From NCBI RefSeq assembly GCF_900128955.1, contig NZ_FQTY01000003.1:62001-126000 (forward strand): DNA of 64,000 nt, in the 5' to 3' direction. Positions 55,518 to 63,642 of the stretch are shown one piece after another. Each line of letters opens with the position of its first letter. Position 1 is the stretch's first letter. The notes beneath the pieces are model-generated. The model worked only from the letters and a program-made list of their open reading frames with translations, was not told the origin of the DNA and ran no database searches. A program made the translations under genes and the position numbers. This DNA comes from Tissierella praeacuta DSM 18095 (lineage in GTDB: Bacteria > Bacillota > Clostridia > Tissierellales > Tissierellaceae).

Positions 55518-55601
55518 TTTGCATAAATGCAAATAAACCTAAAGTAAGGAATATTTGCTCATGGTAATTTATGTAATTAGATTAATTTGCAAGGATGCAA
55601 A
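55518..55601 (+). promoter_or_regulatory. Two upstream activator boxes for sigma-54 control of cdsB
   Basis: TTTGCA-N4-TGCAAA occurs twice as a perfect inverted repeat: 55518-55533 (spacer TAAA) and 55586-55601 (spacer AGGA), 68 bp apart. They lie about 85-185 bp upstream of the -24/-12 promoter, the normal range for enhancer boxes of bacterial enhancer-binding proteins. The likely binder is the activator encoded immediately upstream. Confidence 0.82.
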
Positions 55602-55641
55602 AAAATATAAATAGAAAATATAAAAAGAAATCTTGGATTTA

Positions 55642-55672
55642 CTCCTATAGCTACCTATAGGAGTTTTTTCTT
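55642..55672 (+). terminator. Terminator of the sigma-54 activator gene
   Basis: CTCCTATAG (55642-55650) pairs with CTATAGGAG (55655-55663) and is followed by six Ts. It separates the regulator from cdsB, leaving the enhancer boxes upstream and the promoter downstream of it. Confidence 0.82.
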
Positions 55673-55684
55673 TATTAAACAATA

Positions 55685-55702
55685 TTGGCATAGAAATTGC
55701 AT
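55685..55702 (+). promoter_or_regulatory. Sigma-54 (-24/-12) promoter of cdsB
   Basis: TTGGCAT-AGAAA-TTGCAT fits the consensus TTGGCAC-N5-TTGCA with GG and GC 10 bp apart. It is 56 bp before the cdsB start and downstream of the matched enhancer boxes. Confidence 0.88.
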
Positions 55703-55757
55703 TATATAGTTTATGACAATTATTATATATATTTTACAAAAGAGGGGTGTAAATTTC

Positions 55758-57035
55758 ATGATAAATGAAGAAAAGAAACAGTATTTATTGAATATAGTGA
55801 AGAAGGAGACTGTGCCAGCTATAGGATGTACAGAGCCAGTGGCAGTAGCCTATGCAGCAGCTACTGGTAAGAAGTATATAGATACTAATATAGACAAAAT
55901 AGCAGTATTAGTAAGTAAGAGTATATTTAAGAATGGTAAATCTGTTATTATACCAAATACAGAAGAATGGGGACTTGATTTAGCGGCAGCATTAGGAATC
56001 ATTGCAGGAAATCCTGATGATGGACTAATGGTACTTAAGGATGTTAATAAAGAGCATATTAATTTGGCTCATAAATTAATAGAAGAAGGAAAAATTACAG
56101 TGGGATATTTAGAAAATAGTCCAGCTGTATATGTGGAAGTTCATTTAACATCTAAGGAACAAAATATAGAAGTCATATTGAAGGATAGCCATAATCATAT
56201 AGAAATGGTTAAGGTAAATGGAGAAATAGTATATAAAGATGTTCTAGAGAAGGATGAAAATATTTCATTTAATCTTTTAAAAGAGATGACATTTGAAGAT
56301 ATAAGAAAAATTGTAGAGGCTCTTTCTCTAGAAGATATTTCATTTATTAAAGATGGAATAAATATGAATAAAGAAGCTGCATATAAAGGATTAAATTTCA
56401 ATAAAGGATTAAAGTTAGGATATACCTTGAATAAGTTCCAAGAAGATAATAAACTTCAAACAGATGTATTTACAAAGGCTAGAATTCTTACAGCAGCATC
56501 TGCTGATATTAGAATGGGAGGTGGAAACTGCCCAATAATGACAAGTGCAGGAAGTGGTAATCAAGGATTAGGAGTAATATTACCTATAGTTGCAGTAGCA
56601 GAAGAAAATAATATTGAAGAAGAAAAATTATTGAGGGCAGTATTTTTTGCCCATGTAGTAAATAAATATATAAAGATTTATACTGGTAAACTATCAGCAA
56701 TGTGTGGATGTGCAATAGCTGCAGGAGTTGGTGCTGCTGTTGGGATTACTTGGATGATGGGAGGAAATGATGAACAAATTAGTGGAGCTGCAAAAAATAT
56801 CCTATCTAATTTAACTGGTATGATATGTGATGGAGCTAAGGAAACTTGTTCTTTTAAATTATCAACCTCAGCTGGAGAAGCAGTATTATCTGCATATTTA
56901 GCCTTAGAAAATGTAATAGTAAAACCAGGTATTGGAATTATTGGTAAAGATATTGAAGAAACTATAGAAAAAGTAGGTACCTTATGTACAGAGGGACTTT
57001 CCCAAACTGATGGTGTAATAATAAAATTAGTCTAA
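55758..57035 (+). CDS. cdsB: L-cysteine desulfidase (UPF0597/CdsB family)
   Basis: ATG 55758 has GAGGGGTG in front; an in-frame ATG at 55713 is only 11 bp after the promoter and lacks an SD. The 425-residue protein has the family markers: VPAIGCTEPVAVAYAAA (cluster Cys), GGGNCPIMTSAGSGNQG, GKLSAMCGCAIAAGVGAAVG and LTGMICDGAKETCSFK. An iron-sulfur cluster serves catalysis without PLP, splitting L-cysteine to pyruvate, ammonia and sulfide. Both the promoter and the gene order show dedicated sigma-54 control, as expected for an enzyme of cysteine excess or energy gain. Confidence 0.88.
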   Translation: MINEEKKQYLLNIVKKETVPAIGCTEPVAVAYAAATGKKYIDTNIDKIAVLVSKSIFKNGKSVIIPNTEEWGLDLAAALGIIAGNPDDGLMVLKDVNKEHINLAHKLIEEGKITVGYLENSPAVYVEVHLTSKEQNIEVILKDSHNHIEMVKVNGEIVYKDVLEKDENISFNLLKEMTFEDIRKIVEALSLEDISFIKDGINMNKEAAYKGLNFNKGLKLGYTLNKFQEDNKLQTDVFTKARILTAASADIRMGGGNCPIMTSAGSGNQGLGVILPIVAVAEENNIEEEKLLRAVFFAHVVNKYIKIYTGKLSAMCGCAIAAGVGAAVGITWMMGGNDEQISGAAKNILSNLTGMICDGAKETCSFKLSTSAGEAVLSAYLALENVIVKPGIGIIGKDIEETIEKVGTLCTEGLSQTDGVIIKLV

Positions 57036-57039
57036 TAAT

Positions 57040-57074
57040 ATAGAAACTCCGATTTGCAAAATCGGAGTTTCTAT
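57040..57074 (+). terminator. cdsB terminator
   Basis: ATAGAAACTCCGATTT (57040-57055) pairs perfectly with 57059-57074 around a three-base loop, right after the cdsB stop, with AT-rich flanks. Confidence 0.85.
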
Positions 57075-57121
57075 TATAATATTTAGGGTATATTTCAAAT
57101 AAAATTAAAGGAGGGGAAAAT

Positions 57122-57562
57122 ATGTTTAAAGAATTTAAAGAATTTGCAGCAAAGGGAAATGTAATAGATTTAGCAGTAGGTGTAATCATAGGTGGAGCTT
57201 TTGGTAAGATAGTTACCTCCTTAGTCAATGATATGATAATGCCAGTAATTGGACTATTAGTAGGAAAGGTAGACTTTACAAATTTATTTATTAGCTTAGA
57301 TGGTAACCACTATCCATCTTTAGAAGCTGCTCAAAAAGCAACAGTTCCAACAGTAAACTATGGAATATTTATTAATACCATTATAGAGTTTTTAATTATT
57401 TCTTTTTCTATATTTATAGTTATTAGACAATTAAATAGATTTAAGAAAAAAGAAGAAAAAGTTGAAGCAGCACCTGCTACAAAGACTTGTCCATACTGCT
57501 ATACAGAAATTCATTTAGATGCAACAAGATGCCCAAATTGCACTTCATCAATTAATAATTAA
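57122..57562 (+). CDS. mscL: Large-conductance mechanosensitive channel with C-terminal zinc ribbon
   Basis: This 146-residue protein has MscL features: amphipathic start ([20 protein letters not shown]), TM1 with [16 protein letters not shown], loop, TM2 (about 80-104) and RQLNRFKKK. After a short linker a CPYC...CPNC zinc ribbon (about 122-141) follows, where ordinary MscL has a helical bundle. The channel opens on osmotic downshock. The ribbon-bearing form is known in some clostridia, but the ribbon's purpose is unclear. GGAGGGG precedes ATG. The terminator that follows is embedded in an inverted-repeat element. Confidence 0.9.
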   Translation: MFKEFKEFAAKGNVIDLAVGVIIGGAFGKIVTSLVNDMIMPVIGLLVGKVDFTNLFISLDGNHYPSLEAAQKATVPTVNYGIFINTIIEFLIISFSIFIVIRQLNRFKKKEEKVEAAPATKTCPYCYTEIHLDATRCPNCTSSINN

Positions 57563-57567
57563 TAAAT

Positions 57568-57721
57568 GGTAATTGATAATTGACAATGAAAAGAGAAAAT
57601 TAGATTTTCTCTTATACATATATTTGCTTATTTTGAGTAAAATATTATGGACTTCAGTATTATTTGTTGCTAAAGAGAGGATTTAATTTTAAAGATTTTC
57701 AACTGTCAATTATCAATTACC
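57568..57721. mobile_element. MITE-like 154-bp element with 18-bp inverted ends
   Basis: GGTAATTGATAATTGACA (57568-57585) and its exact complement TGTCAATTATCAATTACC (57704-57721) bracket 118 bp that codes for nothing. Inside lies a hairpin AAGAGAAAAT/ATTTTCTCTT (57590-57612) that can end the mscL transcript. AT-rich ends of this kind with no transposase are typical of non-autonomous miniature elements. Only one copy is seen in the window. Confidence 0.6.
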
Positions 57722-57744
57722 AATTAAATAGACGGAGGGGTTTA

Positions 57745-58818
57745 ATGAAGAAGGGATTATATTTATTTCTTGCATTAACTATTATCGGTAATGTATTTTC
57801 TATTAAAACCGAAGAAACACCAAAATCAGAAATGATGTTAATGGAAGAAAATGAAATATTAAATGAGGAAAGAACCACTATATCTTTAGTAGGAGATATA
57901 ATGATGGATGGTAGTGTAAAAGTACAGATAAATAAAAATGGACTAGAATATCCTTGGGAAATGGTAAAAGATTATTTTCAAAAAGATGATATTACTATAG
58001 GAAATCTTGAAACCAGTGTAACTACTAGAAATACAAAATGGGCTGATAAGCAATTTAATTTTAAATCAGATCCAGAAAATTTAAGAGCCATGAAAGAAGC
58101 TGGAATAGATATAGTTTCTTTGGCTAATAATCATTCCTTAGACTATGGTCGTGATGGATTTTTAGATACCTTAAATCATTTAGATAAATATGAAATAAAA
58201 AGAGTTGGTGGTGGAAAGAATAAAAAGGAAGCAATAGAAGGTATCATAGTTGAAAAGAATGGAATTAAAGTTGGCATATTATCTTTTTCTAGAGTAGTAC
58301 CAGATGTAAAATGGTATGCCACTGATAAAAGAGCAGGAATTGTAGGTGCTTATGATGTACATATAAAAGAAGTAGTAAATAGAATAGAGGAAATGAAAAA
58401 AGAAGCAGATATCTTAGTATTATCCATACATTGGGGAGTGGAACTTAGTACTTCTCCGAGGAAACAAGAAATAGAGTTAGCTAGAAGATTAGTAGATGCA
58501 GGAGCAGATATTATAATGGGACATCATCCCCATGTATTACAAGGGATTGAAGTCTACAAAGGGAGACCTATATTTTATAGTTTAGGTAATTTTGTTTTTG
58601 GTACCAAAAATGGATTGACTTCCAATACTATAATTGGGCAAGTTCAATTAATAGATAAGGATATAGAAAGTATACAAATAATACCTTGTAAAATAGTAGG
58701 TGGCAGACCTATACCTATTGAGGGTAGTGAAGTAAAAGAAAAGATAAAATATATGAATACAATTTCTAAAAATTTTAAAACTAGTATAGAGGATACTGGA
58801 ATAATAAAAATTAGATAG
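57745..58818 (+). CDS. CapA-family (PGA_cap metallophosphatase-like) exported protein
   Basis: ATG 57745 follows GGAGGGG; the frame extends upstream only into the inverted-repeat element. The 357-residue product has a signal peptide (about 1-22, KKGLYLFLALTIIGNVF), then the CapA domain: LVGDIMMDGS (metal Asp), GNLETSVT, LANNHSLDYG (Asn-His), VLSIHWGVE, MGHHPHVLQG and YSLGNFVFG. CapA proteins take part in poly-gamma-glutamate capsule metabolism, but many stand-alone members, like this one without CapB or CapC, have other unknown wall roles. Confidence 0.85.
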   Translation: MKKGLYLFLALTIIGNVFSIKTEETPKSEMMLMEENEILNEERTTISLVGDIMMDGSVKVQINKNGLEYPWEMVKDYFQKDDITIGNLETSVTTRNTKWADKQFNFKSDPENLRAMKEAGIDIVSLANNHSLDYGRDGFLDTLNHLDKYEIKRVGGGKNKKEAIEGIIVEKNGIKVGILSFSRVVPDVKWYATDKRAGIVGAYDVHIKEVVNRIEEMKKEADILVLSIHWGVELSTSPRKQEIELARRLVDAGADIIMGHHPHVLQGIEVYKGRPIFYSLGNFVFGTKNGLTSNTIIGQVQLIDKDIESIQIIPCKIVGGRPIPIEGSEVKEKIKYMNTISKNFKTSIEDTGIIKIR

Positions 58819-58838
58819 TATTAAAGAGGTGTGTGTAA

Positions 58839-60044
58839 ATGTATGGACTAGTTTTAGAAGGTGGAGGAGCTAAGGGTTCATATCATGTAGGGGCTTATAA
58901 AGCACTAAGGGAATCTGGGGTTGAGATAAAAGGTGTTGTAGGGACATCTATTGGAGCTTTAAATGGAGCAATGATTGTACAAAATGACTATGATAAATGC
59001 TATAATTTGTGGAATGAAATCACTTACTCTATGGTTGTTGATGTAGACGATGAAGAGATAGATAAAATTGTGCAATTAAAATTGGCAAAGGAAGACTTAT
59101 CTTTTTTACGAGATAAAATAAAAAAACTAATAAGCACTAAGGGGTTTGACATAACCCCTTTAAAGAATTTATTAGATGAATATATAGATGAAGAAAAAAT
59201 TAGGAAGTCTAATATGGATTTTGGAATGGTTGCCATAAACTTAAGTCCTTTTAAGCCGTTATACGTATTTAAAGAGGATATTCCAGGAGGAGAACTGAAA
59301 GACTATTTGATGGCATCAGCATATTTGCCAGTTTTTAAAACGGAAAGACTTGGAGGAAAATTATATTTGGATGGTGGATTTTATGATAATCTTCCATTTA
59401 AAATGCTTGTAGATAAAGGATATAAGGATTTGATTTTAGTAAGAACTAATGCAATGGGTATTACTAGAAAAATTGATTTAAAAGAAACAAATTCTATTGT
59501 AATATCTCCATCAGATGATATAGGGAAATCTTTTGAATATGATTCAGCAAGGGCTAAGTCAAATATTGAGCTTGGATATTATGATGGACTCAAGGCATTG
59601 AAAGGGTTGAAAGGAAATAAATATTATTTAATGCCTAAAAATGATGATGATTATTATTTTAATCTTATACTTAATATACCTGAAGAAGATGTAAGAAAAA
59701 TAGAAGAAATATTAAAACTTCCAGAATGTCCATATAGAAGATCTTTATTAGAGCATATAATACCTAAGATATGTTCTATGATTTCCCTTGATAAGAATTG
59801 TAGCTATGGGGAGATAATGATATATTTATTAGAAAAAAAGGCAGAAAATCTTAATATAGAAAGATTTAAAATTTATACATTTGAAGAGCTATTATCTAAA
59901 GTAGAAGACAAGAAGGTAATAAAGGAAAAGGAAGAAAATAGTAAATTAGATAAATTAATAGAGAAGGTAGACATATTACCTATTATCAATAAAGATGAAG
60001 CATTACTTGATATAGCAGATATAATATTTAGCAGGAGAGAATAA
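58839..60044 (+). CDS. Patatin-like phospholipase
   Basis: This 401-residue protein has the patatin core in residues about 1-190: oxyanion loop GGGAKGSYHVGAYKAL, nucleophile VGTSIGALNG (Ser about 41) and catalytic Asp in LYLDGGFYDN. A helical, Lys/Glu-rich C-terminal region of about 200 residues is family-typical in clostridia and may bind partners or membranes. It hydrolyses lipid acyl esters. AGAGGTG precedes ATG. It is 20 bp downstream of the CapA-like gene and probably on the same transcript. Confidence 0.87.
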   Translation: MYGLVLEGGGAKGSYHVGAYKALRESGVEIKGVVGTSIGALNGAMIVQNDYDKCYNLWNEITYSMVVDVDDEEIDKIVQLKLAKEDLSFLRDKIKKLISTKGFDITPLKNLLDEYIDEEKIRKSNMDFGMVAINLSPFKPLYVFKEDIPGGELKDYLMASAYLPVFKTERLGGKLYLDGGFYDNLPFKMLVDKGYKDLILVRTNAMGITRKIDLKETNSIVISPSDDIGKSFEYDSARAKSNIELGYYDGLKALKGLKGNKYYLMPKNDDDYYFNLILNIPEEDVRKIEEILKLPECPYRRSLLEHIIPKICSMISLDKNCSYGEIMIYLLEKKAENLNIERFKIYTFEELLSKVEDKKVIKEKEENSKLDKLIEKVDILPIINKDEALLDIADIIFSRRE

Positions 60045-60109
60045 ATCTCTCTCCAAATAAAAAAGATATAAGTAATATTTTTCTTAGAAGATAGGAGGTG
60101 TTAAATAGG

Positions 60110-60622
60110 ATGAAAAAAAGGTTTATAATTGTGTCATTAATTGTTTTAATATTATTAGGCTTGAAACTAACAAGTCGTTTAAATCTTGAAGACTCCGTTA
60201 ATTCTTTTGGTAACTCAAAACAACGTGTTACTAAAGATATTGAAAAAAACATAGACTATGAAAAAACAGATAAATTAAAAAGTATCACTTATGCTTTTGA
60301 TGAATTTGAATTATTTCTAAAACCACAATCGTCCAAATTAGTTGATGATTCTTTTAATCTAAATGAATTAAAACCTGATGTATATGAGTTGTTAGATGAT
60401 ACTTTACTTATATATTGTTTTAAAGATGGAGAAGGTTTAAATAAAGGATTAGAAAAAATTCGAGAAGTGTTTGAGAACGACTATTATAAGTATACAATAA
60501 AAGATGATATATTAATTATTTATTATCCTAGTGAATCTTCCTTGGAAAATGCAAATTTAAATACAAAAATAGAAAAAGTTGTTGAATATATTGAAAATAG
60601 TAAAAAGAGTTTAAATAACTAA
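60110..60622 (+). CDS. Small secreted or membrane-anchored protein of unknown function
   Basis: AGGAGG at 60093-60098 fits ATG 60110 (spacing 11); the GTG upstream overlaps the SD. The 170-residue product has an N-terminal membrane anchor (about 3-20, RFIIVSLIVLILLGLKL) and a polar domain with YAFDEFELFLKPQSS, LLDDTLLIYCF and YTIKDDILIIYYPSES. No family is recognised. It follows the patatin gene by 65 bp and has the same direction, so it may be the end of a three-gene envelope operon (CapA-like, patatin, this). Confidence 0.6.
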   Translation: MKKRFIIVSLIVLILLGLKLTSRLNLEDSVNSFGNSKQRVTKDIEKNIDYEKTDKLKSITYAFDEFELFLKPQSSKLVDDSFNLNELKPDVYELLDDTLLIYCFKDGEGLNKGLEKIREVFENDYYKYTIKDDILIIYYPSESSLENANLNTKIEKVVEYIENSKKSLNN

Positions 60623-60802
60623 TTTTATCTTCTAAATAATACATTGATTAATTTAACAAAGATAGTTACATATATACTCTTATATATTTTTTGTATTAAT
60701 AATAAGAATATAGATATATAACATATTTAGAATAATTTAAATATCAATGGTTAAAGAATTAAAGTCCTATTGATATTTAGTAGGAGAGAATAAAAAATTA
60801 AA

Positions 60803-60817
60803 TGATAATAATTATCA
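60803..60817 (+). promoter_or_regulatory. Fur-type operator before the peroxiredoxin gene
   Basis: TGATAATAATTATCA is a perfect 7-1-7 Fur box, identical base for base to that in the SUF promoter (28763-28777). It lies 94 bp before the peroxiredoxin start in a 288-bp intergenic region that is otherwise without a gene. PerR boxes are similar in form but usually read TTATAAT-N-ATTATAA, so Fur is the better fit here; a PerR reading cannot be ruled out. Confidence 0.75.
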
Positions 60818-60910
60818 ATTTGATGTTTATTTCATATTAATTTGGATATAAATAGAATAGTTGGTTAGTAAATAAATAATAAATTAAAGATAAAAATATG
60901 GAGGTAGAAA

Positions 60911-61432
60911 ATGGATAGAATAGTAGGAAAAAAAGCACCGGATTTTAAAATGAAAACTTGTTTAGGAGATGGCTCAGATTTTGGTAGTGTAAGCTTATCA
61001 GATTACAAAGGTAAATGGCTTGTTATGTTCTTTTACCCATTAGATTTTACTTTTGTATGCCCAACAGAGATTACAGGATATAGTAAGAGAATCGATGACT
61101 TCAAAAAAGAAGGAGCAGAACTATTATCTGTATCAGTAGATAGCGAACATTCACATAAAGCATGGATTAATTCAGACTTAGGAAAAATAAATTTCCCAAT
61201 GGCTTCTGACATGACAAAGAAAGTGTCAAGTGATTATGGTGTATTATTAGAAGATGAGGGAGTTGCATTAAGAGGACTATTTATTATAGATCCCGAAGGA
61301 ATAGTTAGATATTCAGTAGTACATGATTTAAACGTAGGAAGATCAGTTGACGAAACACTAAGAGTTCTAAAGGCTTTAAAGACTGGAGGTCTTTGCCCAG
61401 TAGGTTGGGAAGAAGGAGAAGAATTACTTTAA
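60911..61432 (+). CDS. Typical 2-Cys peroxiredoxin (AhpC/Prx1 family)
   Basis: This 173-residue protein destroys peroxides using the peroxidatic Cys50 in DFTFVCPTE and the resolving Cys162 in GGLCPVGWE, with Arg in GLFIID-context (about 130) and the Prx1-specific LRVLKALKTGGLCP tail. It is shorter than AhpC (187 aa) but keeps the C-terminal resolving Cys. No AhpF or thioredoxin reductase gene is adjacent. GGAGG is present before ATG. Expression is likely under the upstream Fur/PerR-type box, tying peroxide defence to iron. Confidence 0.9.
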   Translation: MDRIVGKKAPDFKMKTCLGDGSDFGSVSLSDYKGKWLVMFFYPLDFTFVCPTEITGYSKRIDDFKKEGAELLSVSVDSEHSHKAWINSDLGKINFPMASDMTKKVSSDYGVLLEDEGVALRGLFIIDPEGIVRYSVVHDLNVGRSVDETLRVLKALKTGGLCPVGWEEGEELL

Positions 61433-61434
61433 AT

Positions 61435-61462
61435 AAAAGGAGTCTGATATGACTCCTTTTTT
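61435..61462 (+). terminator. Peroxiredoxin gene terminator
   Basis: AAAAGGAGTC (61435-61444) pairs with GACTCCTTTT (61451-61460) and is followed by further Ts. It abuts the palindromic element that begins at 61462. Confidence 0.85.
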
Positions 61463-61510
61463 AAATAAGTTCACTTTTTGGTGCCAGGCACCAAAAAGTG
61501 AACTTATTTA
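61462..61510. repeat. 49-bp perfect palindrome with GGTGCCAGGCACC core, copy 2
   Basis: 24-bp complementary arms about A61486. The inner 23 bases are identical to those at 50636-50658, while the outer arms differ from copy 1 yet pair perfectly with each other. Here a dedicated terminator already exists next to it, so the element is not needed as a terminator and looks like an inserted repeat. It overlaps the apparent upstream end of the NUDIX frame. Confidence 0.82.
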
Positions 61511-61533
61511 TTAGCTATGAGAGGTGCTATAAA

Positions 61534-62160
61534 ATGGATATAGAGAAAATAAAAGATATAATTAAAAATAGAGCTCCTAAGCCTATAGATATAAAGAAGA
61601 ATTACTCTGTACTTATACCAATTATTGAGAATAATAATAGATTGGAAATAATATATGAACTTAGGTCTAAAAATTTAAATAATCAGCCTGGAGAAATATC
61701 TTTTCCTGGTGGAGAAGTAGAAGATAATGAGAGTTTTAAGGAGGCAGCCATAAGGGAAACTGCTGAAGAGTTAAATATTAAGGAAGAAAATATAAATATA
61801 ATTGGAGAACTAGATTATTTAGTTTCTTATGCAAATATTACTATTCATTGCTTCTTAGGCACAATATCTGGACTAAATGTGGATAATATAATCCCTAACC
61901 ATGATGAAGTAGACCATATATTCACAGTGCCTTTGGATTTTTTTATGGAAAATGAACCTGATATTTATTATTTGGATTTACAGACTGTATTAAATGACGA
62001 ATTTCCTTATAATTTAATACCTAATGGAAAAAAATATAATTGGAGACGAGGCAAACATTCTGTAATGTTTTATTATTATAAGGATTATATTATTTGGGGA
62101 TTTACTGCAAGAATGACAAAGAATTTTATTGATATAATTAAAGGACCTAAGATAACTTAG
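61534..62160 (+). CDS. NUDIX hydrolase, CoA-pyrophosphatase-like
   Basis: ATG 61534 with GAGAGGTG in front; the frame extends upstream into the palindrome and should not be used. The 208-residue product has the NUDIX box GGEVEDNESFKEAAIRETAE followed by EL (consensus GX5EX7REUXEEXGU, with Leu-Asn-Ile after). The preceding SKNLNNQPGEISFPGG matches the CoA-pyrophosphatase subfamily (LRxxxGEVSFPGG). It cleaves CoA or similar nucleotide diphosphates. It is monocistronic; the stop is 3 bp before the convergent MATE gene stop. Confidence 0.87.
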   Translation: MDIEKIKDIIKNRAPKPIDIKKNYSVLIPIIENNNRLEIIYELRSKNLNNQPGEISFPGGEVEDNESFKEAAIRETAEELNIKEENINIIGELDYLVSYANITIHCFLGTISGLNVDNIIPNHDEVDHIFTVPLDFFMENEPDIYYLDLQTVLNDEFPYNLIPNGKKYNWRRGKHSVMFYYYKDYIIWGFTARMTKNFIDIIKGPKIT

Positions 62161-62163
62161 ATC

Positions 62164-63540
62164 CTAATTTTCTTCTATTATATCATCACCAAGATTTTTT
62201 ACACTATTAATTATAAAATACGCAGTAATTACAGAAGCTATTAAGTCCGAAATAGGTCCTGCTAACCAAACTCCAGTTAATCCAAAAATCTTTGGCAATA
62301 TTATTAATGCAGGAATAAGAACTAATACTTGTCTTGATAGACTAAGTAACATTGCCTGTTTAGGTTTTCCAGTTGCTTGGAAATAATTTGAGCTTACAAC
62401 CTGAAATCCTATAATAGGAAACATAGATAAATATATTCTCATACCTGGAACACCAATCCTAGAAATTTCTGCAATTTGTCCACCTTTTGGTATAAATATT
62501 TCATATAATTTAACTGGAAATAATTGAGTAAATATAAATCCAAATATGGTTATTGCAGTTGCCCCTATAATGGCATATTTCAAGGTAGTTTTAACTCTAC
62601 TGTATTTCTTTGCACCATAATTAAATCCAATAATGGGTTGTGCTCCTTGATTGATTCCAAATATAGGCATCATCACCATCATAGCAACACTATTTATAAC
62701 GGCCATACTTGAATTAGCCAAATCACCGCCATAGGTTTTTAAGCTATTATTTAATAGTACTGTTACAATACTACCAGCCAATTGCATACTAAAAGGTCCT
62801 AATCCAATTAAAACTATGTTTTTTATGATATCTGGTTTTAATCTTAAATATTCTTTTTTAACATTCAGCATACTCTTTCCACTAAAGAAATATCTCATAA
62901 CCCATATAGAAGATAATCCTTGAGAGATAATAGTTGCAAGGGCAGCACCTTCTACTCCCATATCAAATAAAAATATAAATATAGGGTCAAGTATAGTATT
63001 TGAAATTGCACCTATTAGCATGGTTTTCATGGCAATAGTTGGATTGCCTTCACCTCGAATAAAATTATTCATACCAAAGCCAATAGCTTGTAAGGGTGCA
63101 CCGATTAATATTATTTTCATATAATCATAGGCATATCCAAAGTTTGAAGGAGAAGCACCAAAGATATTTAATAAAGGTTTTAAAAACATAAGACCAAATA
63201 TGGAAATAAATGATGATATTAATATTAGAAGGACAAAGGAATTACCAGCAACTTTTTCAGCTTCTTCCTTACGGTTTTGTCCTAATTTAATAGATACTAA
63301 TGTATTGCCACCTATACCAATTAACATAGAAAATGCCATAATGATTAAGGAAATTGGTAAACTAATAAATATGCCGCCAATGGCAAGTTCACCTACACCT
63401 TTACCTATAAAAATTCTATCTACAACATTGTATAACGCATTTACAATCATTCCAGTGATTGCAGGTATAGAGAATTTAATCAATAGTTTTCCAATAGGTT
63501 CTTCTCCCAATAGTTTTTTTCTTTCGTTTTCTTTATCCAT
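62164..63540 (-). CDS. MATE-family multidrug efflux transporter
   Basis: This 458-residue protein has 12 membrane spans in two related halves. Family motifs include LLIKFSIPAITGMIVNALYNVVDRIFIG at the start (pieces read within spans), GANPTIAMKTMLIGAISNTILDPIFIF-like text near 170-200 and the mirrored INQGAQPIIGFNYGA and ATGKPKQAMLLSLSRQ in the second half. It exports drugs or metabolites using sodium or proton gradients; the substrate is unknown. Its reverse-strand start has GGTGAG as a weak SD. It is downstream of a CAP-domain gene on the same strand but separated from it by a terminator. Confidence 0.9.
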   Translation of the reverse strand: MDKENERKKLLGEEPIGKLLIKFSIPAITGMIVNALYNVVDRIFIGKGVGELAIGGIFISLPISLIIMAFSMLIGIGGNTLVSIKLGQNRKEEAEKVAGNSFVLLILISSFISIFGLMFLKPLLNIFGASPSNFGYAYDYMKIILIGAPLQAIGFGMNNFIRGEGNPTIAMKTMLIGAISNTILDPIFIFLFDMGVEGAALATIISQGLSSIWVMRYFFSGKSMLNVKKEYLRLKPDIIKNIVLIGLGPFSMQLAGSIVTVLLNNSLKTYGGDLANSSMAVINSVAMMVMMPIFGINQGAQPIIGFNYGAKKYSRVKTTLKYAIIGATAITIFGFIFTQLFPVKLYEIFIPKGGQIAEISRIGVPGMRIYLSMFPIIGFQVVSSNYFQATGKPKQAMLLSLSRQVLVLIPALIILPKIFGLTGVWLAGPISDLIASVITAYFIINSVKNLGDDIIEEN

Positions 63541-63555
63541 TTTCTCACCTACATA

Positions 63556-63600
63556 AAAAATAATTAGCCTTCTCTTTTGAGAAGGCTAATTATTATTATA
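63556..63600 (-). terminator. Terminator between CAP-domain gene and MATE gene
   Basis: AATAATTAGCCTTCTC (63559-63574) pairs perfectly over 16 bp with GAGAAGGCTAATTATT (63579-63594). On the minus strand the stem is followed by TTTTTTATG, so it ends the CAP transcript. Confidence 0.85.
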
Positions 63601-63642
63601 CCACAAAATATTATATATTAAAATAATATTTTGATTCTCTAA

